NCBI GenBank assembly: GCA_017504625.1
Contig: JAFVQU010000013.1
Location: 1-64,000 of the forward strand
DNA length: 64,000 nt
From: Clostridia bacterium
GTDB taxonomy: Bacteria > Bacillota > Clostridia > Oscillospirales > CAG-272
Direction of reading: 5' to 3'
Made by a program: the position numbers and the translations under genes. A model generated the notes under the pieces. The model made no database searches. It was not told the DNA's origin and was given only the letters and a program-made list of their open reading frames with translations. Positions 34,386-42,262 of the stretch are shown here, piece after piece; position 1 is the stretch's first letter, and the number at the start of each line of letters is the position of its first letter.

Positions 34386-34907
34386 ATGCGGCTTTATGAC
34401 AAGGCATTCAAGCATCAAAACCGCGAGGCTAAGATTATTGCCCTTGCAAGCTTGCTCTTCGGCGGACTTTTCTACGGCTTTGGCAACTCAAGGCTTTTCC
34501 CGATGCCCGTATTATTTCAGGCGGCAGGACTTTCCCTTATCATTTACTCGGTCTTCGTTGCAACCGCTTATCTTTTAAAGGAATACAGAGTGTCAGTAGA
34601 GAAAAACGATAAAAAAGAGGGCGAGATAAGGGAGCTGTACGACCTTATCGTATACGAGCGAAAAGGGAAAAGAGAGCCTAAGGTATGTCACATTGGATTA
34701 AACACGATAAAATCAGTCAAAATAGTGACCAAAGAGAGCCTAAAGGCATCAAAAAAGGAGAAGCTTGACGGCTTCAGATACATTTACGACAACAGATTTT
34801 TATGGAAAGAGAGAATTGAGATCGTCGCTAAGACCGGCGATTATACCAGCGTGATCTACCTTTCTGTTGATCCTTCTCTCTTGCAGCTTCTCATTGAAAA
34901 CACATAA
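34386..34907 (+). CDS. Membrane protein of unknown function
   Basis: A 173-residue protein from ATG 34386, nine bases after AGGAGG that lies in the end of cca. Two membrane segments (about 16-35 and 40-62) are followed by a cytoplasmic domain rich in Lys (VCHIGLNTIKSVKIVTKESLKASKKEKLDGFRYIYDN), with the look of a bPH-type domain but no firm family. It sits between cca and alr, probably in one transcript. Confidence 0.6.
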   Translation: MRLYDKAFKHQNREAKIIALASLLFGGLFYGFGNSRLFPMPVLFQAAGLSLIIYSVFVATAYLLKEYRVSVEKNDKKEGEIRELYDLIVYERKGKREPKVCHIGLNTIKSVKIVTKESLKASKKEKLDGFRYIYDNRFLWKERIEIVAKTGDYTSVIYLSVDPSLLQLLIENT

Positions 34908-34949
34908 ACAGAGATTGGGCGCTTGCCCACAATAAATTAAGGAGTGCAA

Positions 34950-36182
34950 ATGCTTCCAACATATCTTTATTCGGATCTTCCAAAGCTTCGTGAGCATAAG
35001 CTTTACGCCGAGATCGACACCGAGGCTTTGATATACAACTATAAACTGCTTTCCGCCGCGACACAGGGGACGCATCACATCTGCGTCGTTAAGGCGGACG
35101 CTTACGGACACGCCGCAGACATCTGCGTAAGAGCTTTGCTCTCCGCCGGATGCCGCTTCTTCGCGGTTTCCTGCATCGAGGAGGCTATATCTGTCCGTTC
35201 CATATGCAACAACGAAAACATCGACGCAGAGGTGCTCATTCTTGGATATACCGATCCAACCCAGGCACATCTGCTTTGCGAAAATAATATAATACAGACC
35301 ATTCTGAGCTACGAATACGCAGAAAAGCTCAATTTTGAGGCATGTCGCAAGAGAATGTGCGTGAGGGTTCACGCGGCGCTTGACACCGGAATGAACCGAA
35401 TCGGCATCTCTGCCTGCAGCGATGAACAAATATTCCGCGCGGCGATAACCGTCAAGAAGATCTTTTCGCTTGAAGGTCTTTCGCTTGAGGGACTTTTCAC
35501 GCATTTTGCCCGCGCCGACGAGGGCGCGGACGTATCCAAGGAGTTCACAAGACTACAGTTTGACCGCTTTTTGTCGGTCAAAAAAATGCTGGCGGAGGAT
35601 GGAATATTCCTTTTCTGCCACGCGTCAAACAGCGCGGCGGCTATCAGCGAAAGCAGCTATGCTCTTGACGGTGTAAGACTTGGCATCGCGCTTTACGGCG
35701 TTGCGCCGTCGGCTTATATAGACGACGTGTCAAGACTTGGGCTCAAGCCCGTAATGTCACTTAAAACTCTTATCTGCCACACTCATACGCTTATCCCCGG
35801 AGAAAGCGTGAGCTACGGCGGTCTTTACACCGCGGAGGATGAGAGAGCTATCGCAACTATTCCCATAGGTTACGCGGACGGATTTTTGCGTGCTTACGGC
35901 GGGTATAAGGTGACGGTATCGACCGCGGAGGGCAATTTCAAGGCTCCCGTAGTTGGTAGGATTTGTATGGACCAATGTATGATCGACGTGACGGGAATTC
36001 CCGCCAAGGTCGGCGACGTCGTTACTATATTCGGAAATCTTCCCGACGATCTCAAGGAACTGGCAAAGAGAGCAGACACCATTGAATACGAGTGCCTTTG
36101 CCTTGTGTCCGCGCGAGTGCCGAGAGTTGCAAAGCGACGTTCAGTTGACAAGATAAATCTTACGGAGAGTAAAAATGACTGA
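34950..36182 (+). CDS. alr: Alanine racemase
   Basis: A 410-residue PLP enzyme giving D-alanine for peptidoglycan. The PLP lysine lies in ICVVKADAYGHAAD (about 45-58), the catalytic Tyr in GESVSYGGLYTA (about 285), and RICMDQCMIDVT is near 330. ATG 34950 is chosen over the overlapping GTG 34944 because AAGGAG ends at 34944. It overlaps the DUF5722 gene by eight bases. The first ~15 residues are an extension before the usual start. Confidence 0.92.
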   Translation: MLPTYLYSDLPKLREHKLYAEIDTEALIYNYKLLSAATQGTHHICVVKADAYGHAADICVRALLSAGCRFFAVSCIEEAISVRSICNNENIDAEVLILGYTDPTQAHLLCENNIIQTILSYEYAEKLNFEACRKRMCVRVHAALDTGMNRIGISACSDEQIFRAAITVKKIFSLEGLSLEGLFTHFARADEGADVSKEFTRLQFDRFLSVKKMLAEDGIFLFCHASNSAAAISESSYALDGVRLGIALYGVAPSAYIDDVSRLGLKPVMSLKTLICHTHTLIPGESVSYGGLYTAEDERAIATIPIGYADGFLRAYGGYKVTVSTAEGNFKAPVVGRICMDQCMIDVTGIPAKVGDVVTIFGNLPDDLKELAKRADTIEYECLCLVSARVPRVAKRRSVDKINLTESKND

Positions 36183-38355
36183 TTTTCAAAAATCAAACAA
36201 AATAGGACGACTGCTTATATGCCTTGTGGTTCTTCTCTTGCCGATTTTACTTTGCTTTTGCGCATCGGGTGAGGAGAGCGTTACCGAGATCAAGTCCGCG
36301 GTCATCAAAAACGACAGGAACAAGGTAAAAATTGAGGCGACGTTGTCGGACGAGGACTTTTCCGAGCATAAGGGCAGTGAGCTTTGCCTCGTATCGCTTG
36401 ATTCTTCCAGCCAAACAGACGGAGTAGCTGTCGTAGCGAAGGCTAAGGCAAAGAAAAAAATGAGCTTTACCCTAAAGCTTGATAAGCTTGACGAGGACTT
36501 TTTGTCGTCTGCGCTTGCGCTCGCTACGAGAACAGTTGACGAGCTTACGGGCAAGGAGAGCTTTGCGCTCATAACCGCGCCGAAATACGTTGAAAACACA
36601 GCTATCGTTGCAACGAAAAACAACGCTCCGATACAAAGCGGCGAAATAAAGGGCTTTTCGGGTATTGACGCGCTTGACGCAAGCGCGGTTGGCGCATCAA
36701 ATCTGCTCATCGAGGTAAATATCAACGAATTTATGCTTCCGTCGTACAAAACAGGGGCTATAAATTACGTTTTTGACGGGAATTCATACTATTTTGACGG
36801 CGAAAAGCTTGAAGCTCTTGATAAACAGATCCGCGAGGCAAATATGCTCTCACAAAGAGTTTATCTTCGCACGGTTATTGCTAAAACTGAGGGCGAGGGC
36901 GTATTTGACAAGCTCAGCTTCGGCGGCGCGCCAAAATCGGCGATAGGTTTTGCGGTCAACTCCGCAAATCCCGAGGCAATAACTCATTTGCGCGTTTTCT
37001 ATTCCTTCTTTGGCGAAAGATATAATAACGAAGATATGCTCGTCACCGATTACATTATCGGCAAGGAAGTAAACAGATACGCGAAAAATTGCTATGCCCC
37101 GAGTGCTGAGGATTTTGAACAATCTTATTTTGTCTGGATTTGCACCGCGGGCAACGTGCTTTTGGAGCAGAACAGAAACGTAAAAGTTTACGTGTCGGTT
37201 GACAACCGACTCCGCACAGACGACAGCGACGCCATTGGCGCGAAGGTCTTTTTGCAAAAGCTTTCAACAAACGTAAAGGCGTCGGGCGGCATTCCGTTTG
37301 ATATTGCGATATCGCTCGGCAACGGCGAGGATATAGGCGACATTTTAGCGGGAGCTAATAAGGATATATCACTCGTCAACGCCAACAGCTTTGCTCTTAT
37401 TTCCGAGCTTCTTTCAAGCGAGGAGATGCTTATCAACGGCAAGGAAAGGGGAGTTATTATTGATTCCTTGTGCCTTCCCGTGACGATGACTGAGCAAAAT
37501 CGAGCGACATACTATGCCTATACCTACTATAAAGCGGCTGAGGCGGGCTTTGACGCGTTCTTCTTTACAGCAAACGAAAACAGCGGAATTATGAACGCCG
37601 AGGGCGAGCGACGCGACCTTTTCTACGTCGCTTATATGTGCGGAAGCAGCTATTATCAGCAGGTCTACGACTATCTTGGCAGACTTCAGGGCGGCAGTAT
37701 ACCAAAGCTTGTCGACTACGTGTTCGCGTCGACAGACCTTGAGGACGAGATACCCGACAAGATATCCGATGCCGCAACGAGAAATAAAAGAAAATTTCCG
37801 ACCGACATTTCCGCGTTTGAGCCGATAGGCTCAACGTACGATACTAGGCTTTCAAGCGAGGGCGGTAAAACAACGCTTACACTGTCAAGCGATATCTCGC
37901 TCGGATCTGGCGGTGCCGTGATCGGGAATATCTCCGCCAAGGGAATTATCGAGGCGGGATATATCGGCATAGATATGTATTGCGCCGACGTTTGTGACGT
38001 TGAACTGATCATCACGGCAGAGGGCAAGGAGGGCAGAGTATCGTATATAGGCAAAGCGAGAGTCGGTAGCGTTGAAAAGACTTATTATTTCAATATAACC
38101 GAGCTTACCGATCATCTTAAGCCCGCTGACGTCTTGACGTTTTCCATTATCGTTCCCGATGATGCGGAATATACGACCGATACCCTTACCGTAACCGATA
38201 TCGCGCTCTACGGCAATTCGGGTAACGGCAGCGCGACGGTAAAAACCGTTATTTTCGTTGCACTTGGTACGCTTGCGGTTTGCGGACTTCTTTTCCTTTT
38301 GACAAAGAGAAGAAGCCGTAATCTAAGAAGGAGAAAAGACACTGACGCAGAATAA
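36175..38355 (+). CDS. DUF5722 surface protein
   Basis: A 726-residue exported protein: signal/anchor segment at about 12-30 (LLICLVVLLLPILLCFCASG), an N-terminal beta domain to about 150, a barrel-like middle (about 155-520) and a C-terminal membrane segment (about 690-710) with a basic RRSRNLRRRK tail. The middle fits DUF5722: YIIGKEVNRYAKN, a VYVSVDNRLRTDD strand, then PFDIAISLGNGEDI and QNRATYYAYTYYKA. DUF5722 is a glycoside-hydrolase-like family of unknown substrate. The classic NE motif is GKEV here, so the acid may or may not be catalytic. It is coupled to alr by overlap and followed by an AraC regulator. Confidence 0.65.
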   Translation: MTDFQKSNKIGRLLICLVVLLLPILLCFCASGEESVTEIKSAVIKNDRNKVKIEATLSDEDFSEHKGSELCLVSLDSSSQTDGVAVVAKAKAKKKMSFTLKLDKLDEDFLSSALALATRTVDELTGKESFALITAPKYVENTAIVATKNNAPIQSGEIKGFSGIDALDASAVGASNLLIEVNINEFMLPSYKTGAINYVFDGNSYYFDGEKLEALDKQIREANMLSQRVYLRTVIAKTEGEGVFDKLSFGGAPKSAIGFAVNSANPEAITHLRVFYSFFGERYNNEDMLVTDYIIGKEVNRYAKNCYAPSAEDFEQSYFVWICTAGNVLLEQNRNVKVYVSVDNRLRTDDSDAIGAKVFLQKLSTNVKASGGIPFDIAISLGNGEDIGDILAGANKDISLVNANSFALISELLSSEEMLINGKERGVIIDSLCLPVTMTEQNRATYYAYTYYKAAEAGFDAFFFTANENSGIMNAEGERRDLFYVAYMCGSSYYQQVYDYLGRLQGGSIPKLVDYVFASTDLEDEIPDKISDAATRNKRKFPTDISAFEPIGSTYDTRLSSEGGKTTLTLSSDISLGSGGAVIGNISAKGIIEAGYIGIDMYCADVCDVELIITAEGKEGRVSYIGKARVGSVEKTYYFNITELTDHLKPADVLTFSIIVPDDAEYTTDTLTVTDIALYGNSGNGSATVKTVIFVALGTLAVCGLLFLLTKRRSRNLRRRKDTDAE

Positions 38356-38376
38356 CAGAAGAAGGGGGGCGGAGCA

Positions 38377-39240
38377 TTGAAGGTCATCTACGAAAAAAGG
38401 GCGAGCGACTTTAATTACCGCAACGATAAGGGCGGTAGACTTACTCTTGCATATCCTGCCCATATACACAAACACATTGAGATGGTGTATATGAAAAAGG
38501 GGCAGGTCAGAGTCTTCATCAACGCCGAGGAGCATATTTTGTCCTCGGGAGAGCTGCTCGTCGTATTTCCCAATCAGATCCACAGATACGAGGACATAGA
38601 AAGGGGCGCGATATACGACCTTTTTATAGTAAGCCCCGACCTCATTCCCGAGCTGTCCGCACGGTTGCTTACAGAGGAACCGCAAGACCCTATCATCAAG
38701 GGAGTAGACGGGTGTTCAAGAATAGTCTCACTCATATCGGCACTGTCAGAGGAAAAAAGCTTCCCACAGCAGTCAAAGGATCTGCTTCTGAAGGGATATC
38801 TTCTCGCTCTTATGACAGAGCTTTTCGAGCATTTCACACTCAAAAGCGTAAATGTCGAGGAGAGCAGAGCAATAAGATCAATCGTCAAATTCTGCTCAAA
38901 GAATTACAAGGACGACATCTCCTTGTCCTCGCTTGAAAACGGACTGCACCTGAGCAAATATTACATCTCGCACCTCTTCAGCGAAAAGCTGGGAATAAGC
39001 TTTTCGGATTACGTAAACCATCTGCGAGTAAGTGAATCGTGCAGACTGCTCCGCACCACCGATATGAGTGTGACCGAGATCTCCTACGCGATAGGCTACG
39101 GCACACCCCGTACGTTCAACCGCGCTTTTATAAAGCAGATAGGCTGCTCGCCGAGCGAATACAGAAAAAAAGGGCGCGTTGACAGCCTTGGCGTGTCGAT
39201 CCCGCGCGAGCGCACGATCGTGGGCGAAGAGAACAAGTAA
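38377..39240 (+). CDS. AraC family transcriptional regulator with cupin sensor
   Basis: A 287-residue regulator. The start is TTG 38377 (MKVIYEKRASDF), with GGGGGGCGGAG directly upstream; no ATG fits. The N-terminal cupin (about 15-100, with HIHKHIEMVYMKKGQVRVFIN) senses a small ligand, often a sugar. The C-terminal two helix-turn-helix units span about 170-270 (SLSSLENGLHLSKYYISHLFSEKLG; SVTEISYAIGYGTPRTFNRAFIKQIGCSPSEYRKK). The gap behind the DUF5722 gene is 21 bases, so it may control that gene or a sugar locus elsewhere. Confidence 0.85.
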   Translation: MKVIYEKRASDFNYRNDKGGRLTLAYPAHIHKHIEMVYMKKGQVRVFINAEEHILSSGELLVVFPNQIHRYEDIERGAIYDLFIVSPDLIPELSARLLTEEPQDPIIKGVDGCSRIVSLISALSEEKSFPQQSKDLLLKGYLLALMTELFEHFTLKSVNVEESRAIRSIVKFCSKNYKDDISLSSLENGLHLSKYYISHLFSEKLGISFSDYVNHLRVSESCRLLRTTDMSVTEISYAIGYGTPRTFNRAFIKQIGCSPSEYRKKGRVDSLGVSIPRERTIVGEENK

Positions 39241-39255
39241 AAAGATAAGACTGTA

Positions 39256-39284
39256 TTGACAAGCAAAAAAAATTGTGATATAAT
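39256..39284 (+). promoter_or_regulatory. Promoter of lysS
   Basis: Perfect TTGACA (39256-39261) and TATAAT (39279-39284), 17-base spacer, 53 bases before the start. Confidence 0.8.
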
Positions 39285-39336
39285 ACAATGAAATTTTGTG
39301 TAAATATGCGTTTATAATAGAAAGGACGAATGAAAT

Positions 39337-41388
39337 ATGCATTGGTCAGAAGAATTAGCTGAAAGAATAATACAGAAAAATCCCGACAAGGAGGAGTACG
39401 TTTGCGCCGCGGGCGTAAGCCCTTCGGGTTCGGTTCACATCGGAAATTTCCGTGATATAGCGACCTCGCTTTTCGTGGTAAAGGCACTTGAAAAGAAGGG
39501 CAAGAAGGCTCGTCTTCTCATTTCGTGGGACGAGTTTGACCGTTGCCGTAAGATCCCCGCAAACGTTCAGGCGGTGGTAGGCGATACCTACGATAAGTAC
39601 ATCGGTTGCTCCTACGTTGACATTCCCGACCCTTGGGGCTGTCACGAAAACTATGCAAAGCACTTTGAGGATGAGTTCCTTCGCGGAATCGCCCCCTTCG
39701 GCATCAAGCTTGATTGCAGATATCAGGCTGAGATGTACCGCTCGGGCAAGTACAGAGATAATCTTATCGAGGCTCTCCGCAAGAGAGGCGAGATATTTGA
39801 AATACTTGACTCCTTCAAGACCAAGGATATGACAAAGTCTGAGGAGGAAAGACGCGCTCAGCACGACGCAGATAAGGCAGATTATTATCCCGTAAGCATT
39901 TTCTGTCCCGAGTGCCGCACCGACTTTACAAAGATTACCTCTATAAACGAGGATTGCACCGAGGCAGAGTTTACCTGCCGTTGCGGTCACCACGGCAAGT
40001 TCAACTTCCTTGAAAACTTCGATTGCAAGCTTGGCTGGAAGGTCGACTGGGCAATGAGATGGATGTACGAGGGCGTTGATTTTGAGCCCGGCGGAAAGGA
40101 CCATTCCGCGCCTACCGGCTCTTACAACAACTCCAAGGTCATCGCAAAGAAAATATACAACCACGAGGCTCCTATCTATCAGGGCTACGAGTTTATCGGT
40201 ATCAAGGGCGTTGCGGGCAAGATGTCCTCGTCCTCGGGTCTTAATATGACTCCCGAAACTCTTCTTAAGCTCTACCAGCCCGAGATCATCCTCTGGCTCT
40301 ACTCAAAGACCGAGCCCGTAAAGGCGTTTGACTTTTGCTTCGACGACGGAATCCTTCGTCAGTATTTTGAGTTTGACAAGATGTATAATGAATACGTATC
40401 GGGCAACGCAAGCGAGTACAATGCGTCGGTTATGTATAACTGCATGATTGAGGGCAGAAAGCTTGAGACCGTTCCTATGGGACTTCTCGTTCAGCTCGGC
40501 TCTATCGTTGACTTCAACGTTCCCATGCTTGAGACCGTATTTGAAAAGATCGGTACTCCCTATAAGTACGAGCAGTTTGCCGACAGACTTGACAGAGCAA
40601 AGTTCTGGCTTGAGGTATGCGCTCCCGATCAGGTGAACAAGCTTCGCGCTACCCGAAACTTTGAGGTATGGGGCGAGCTTGACGAAAAGGAGAAGCAGGA
40701 GATAGCAGAGCTTCACAATTACATTGCTAACGCAAGCTATACTCTTGACGACCTTAACGCAGAGCTTTATGCTATCCCCAAGAGAGTTTACAGCGACGTG
40801 ACCGACCAGAAGGAGCTTAAGGCTATCCAGGGCAAGTTCTTCAAGACCGTTTATAAGCTTCTTATCGACAAGGAGCAGGGCCCCAGACTTTATCTCTTCC
40901 TTTACGCGATAGAGAAGGAAAGATACGTAGGACTTCTTGATTTCTCCTATGCCGAGACCGACGAGGAGAGGGCGACCAACAAGGCGGCAGAGGAAGCGGC
41001 GAATCCCGTAGTTGAGGAAAGAGTATACGGCGAGCCCGATCCCGTTGAGCCTATCAAGGAGGAGTACGCGACTATCGACGACTTCGCAAAGCTCGACCTT
41101 CGCGTATGTAAGATAGTTAAGTGTCAGGAGATCAGAAAGTCGCATTCCTGCTACAAGCTCACTCTCTTCGACGGAATTGACGAGAGAGTTATCGTATCGA
41201 GCATCAAGCACGATTACAAGGCAGACGAGCTGGTTGGCAGAAAGATCATCGTTATCGCAAACCTTACTCCCACGAGAATTACGGGTGTAAACAGCAACGG
41301 TATGCTTCTTGCGGCAAGCAACAATGCTTGCGGCTGTCAGGTCATCTTCGTTGACGACTCGGTTCCCGAGGGAACGGCTATACACTAA
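39337..41388 (+). CDS. lysS: Class I lysyl-tRNA synthetase fused to a tRNA-binding domain
   Basis: A 683-residue protein. Residues to about 555 are class I LysRS: signature PSGSVHIGNFRD (about 29-40), the Cys pairs CPEC and CRCG of a zinc knuckle (about 191-226) and GKMSSSSG in the KMSKS position (about 293-300). The last ~110 residues (IDDFAKLDLRVCKIVKCQEI... to the end) are an EMAP/Trbp111-type OB-fold tRNA-binding domain as at the C-terminus of MetRS. A linker rich in Glu and Pro joins them. It charges tRNA-Lys. The fusion is a variation on the ~520-residue stand-alone enzyme. It has its own promoter and a bidirectional terminator. Confidence 0.92.
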   Translation: MHWSEELAERIIQKNPDKEEYVCAAGVSPSGSVHIGNFRDIATSLFVVKALEKKGKKARLLISWDEFDRCRKIPANVQAVVGDTYDKYIGCSYVDIPDPWGCHENYAKHFEDEFLRGIAPFGIKLDCRYQAEMYRSGKYRDNLIEALRKRGEIFEILDSFKTKDMTKSEEERRAQHDADKADYYPVSIFCPECRTDFTKITSINEDCTEAEFTCRCGHHGKFNFLENFDCKLGWKVDWAMRWMYEGVDFEPGGKDHSAPTGSYNNSKVIAKKIYNHEAPIYQGYEFIGIKGVAGKMSSSSGLNMTPETLLKLYQPEIILWLYSKTEPVKAFDFCFDDGILRQYFEFDKMYNEYVSGNASEYNASVMYNCMIEGRKLETVPMGLLVQLGSIVDFNVPMLETVFEKIGTPYKYEQFADRLDRAKFWLEVCAPDQVNKLRATRNFEVWGELDEKEKQEIAELHNYIANASYTLDDLNAELYAIPKRVYSDVTDQKELKAIQGKFFKTVYKLLIDKEQGPRLYLFLYAIEKERYVGLLDFSYAETDEERATNKAAEEAANPVVEERVYGEPDPVEPIKEEYATIDDFAKLDLRVCKIVKCQEIRKSHSCYKLTLFDGIDERVIVSSIKHDYKADELVGRKIIVIANLTPTRITGVNSNGMLLAASNNACGCQVIFVDDSVPEGTAIH

Positions 41389-41397
41389 TTTAAAGTT

Positions 41398-41426
41398 AAA
41401 GCGACCTGTCCTGACAGGTCGCTTTG
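41398..41426 (+). terminator. Terminator after lysS
   Basis: AAAGCGACCTGTC and GACAGGTCGCTTT form a 13-bp stem with a CT loop. Confidence 0.75.
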
Positions 41427-41443
41427 CTATAAGAGGAGGCATT

Positions 41444-42226
41444 ATGTTCGTAAAATCTACCCTCTTGCGCACTCCGCATGCTTTCGCAACAAGAAACGAG
41501 GGAATCAGTACCAACGAGCACACAAAATCGCTTAATCTTGCCTTCGGACGAGGTGACGAGCGTGAAACAGTGCTTGAAAACCTTAAAATCTTTGCCGATG
41601 AGGTCGGGTTTAAGCCCGAGCAGGTAATTTCTTTGCCGCAGATACACTCCGACATCATTTACAAGGTCGGAGAAGATAATCGCGGCGAAGGATATTTCAA
41701 GACCAAGGATATCCGAAAGGGTGACGGCTATATTACGGACAAAAAGGGTGTTGTTCTTGGGATCAAGACCGCAGACTGCGTGCCGATACTCTTTGAGGCT
41801 GAAAAGGACGGCGAGGTAGTCGCGGTCGGCGCGGTGCATGCAGGTTGGAGAGGCTCGGTTGCTAAAATCGCGCAAAAATGCGTCGATATGATCTGCCGAG
41901 AGTACGACGTCAAGCCTGAAAACATAAGGGTCGCGATAGGCCCTTGTATTCACAAGTGCTGTTACGAGGTCGGCGAGGACTTTTTGCAGTCTGTTTCAGA
42001 GGCGCTCGGCCGCGAGGTTGCCGAGAAATTCGTTATCCGCGACGGCGGCAGACTTGTCTGCGACCTTGTCGCGCTAAACAGATGCCTGTTGATTAATTGC
42101 GGAATTTCACCCGAAAATATTGACGTGATCGACGAATGCACCTGCTGCAATCCCGATAAATACTTTTCGCACCGCTATTCAAAGGGGCATCGCGGCACGA
42201 TGCTAAACGTGATTTATATGAAATAA
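41444..42226 (+). CDS. pgeF: YfiH/PgeF family (laccase-domain) protein
   Basis: A 260-residue protein from ATG 41444, after AGAGGAGGC; an upstream open frame through the lysS end is rejected. Motifs of the family: SLPQIHSDII (about 64-73), DCVPILFE, VGAVHAGWRGSVAKIA (about 129-144) with the metal His, and IGPCIHKCCYEVG (about 165-177) with Cys and His. Members act on purine nucleosides or edit peptidoglycan precursors (PgeF). Which activity holds here cannot be told. Confidence 0.85.
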   Translation: MFVKSTLLRTPHAFATRNEGISTNEHTKSLNLAFGRGDERETVLENLKIFADEVGFKPEQVISLPQIHSDIIYKVGEDNRGEGYFKTKDIRKGDGYITDKKGVVLGIKTADCVPILFEAEKDGEVVAVGAVHAGWRGSVAKIAQKCVDMICREYDVKPENIRVAIGPCIHKCCYEVGEDFLQSVSEALGREVAEKFVIRDGGRLVCDLVALNRCLLINCGISPENIDVIDECTCCNPDKYFSHRYSKGHRGTMLNVIYMK

Positions 42227-42231
42227 ACCAG

Positions 42232-42260
42232 AAAACTCCCCGCTCATGCGGGGAGCTTCT
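42232..42260. terminator. Bidirectional terminator
   Basis: CTCCCCGC (42236-42243) and GCGGGGAG (42248-42255) between the convergent YfiH gene and ABC-F gene. Confidence 0.75.
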
Positions 42261-42262
42261 CT

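Noticed and set aside
40303..41658. 451-codon minus-strand frame opposite lysS
   Set aside because: Shadow of the lysyl-tRNA synthetase gene; no start signals and no recognisable domain.
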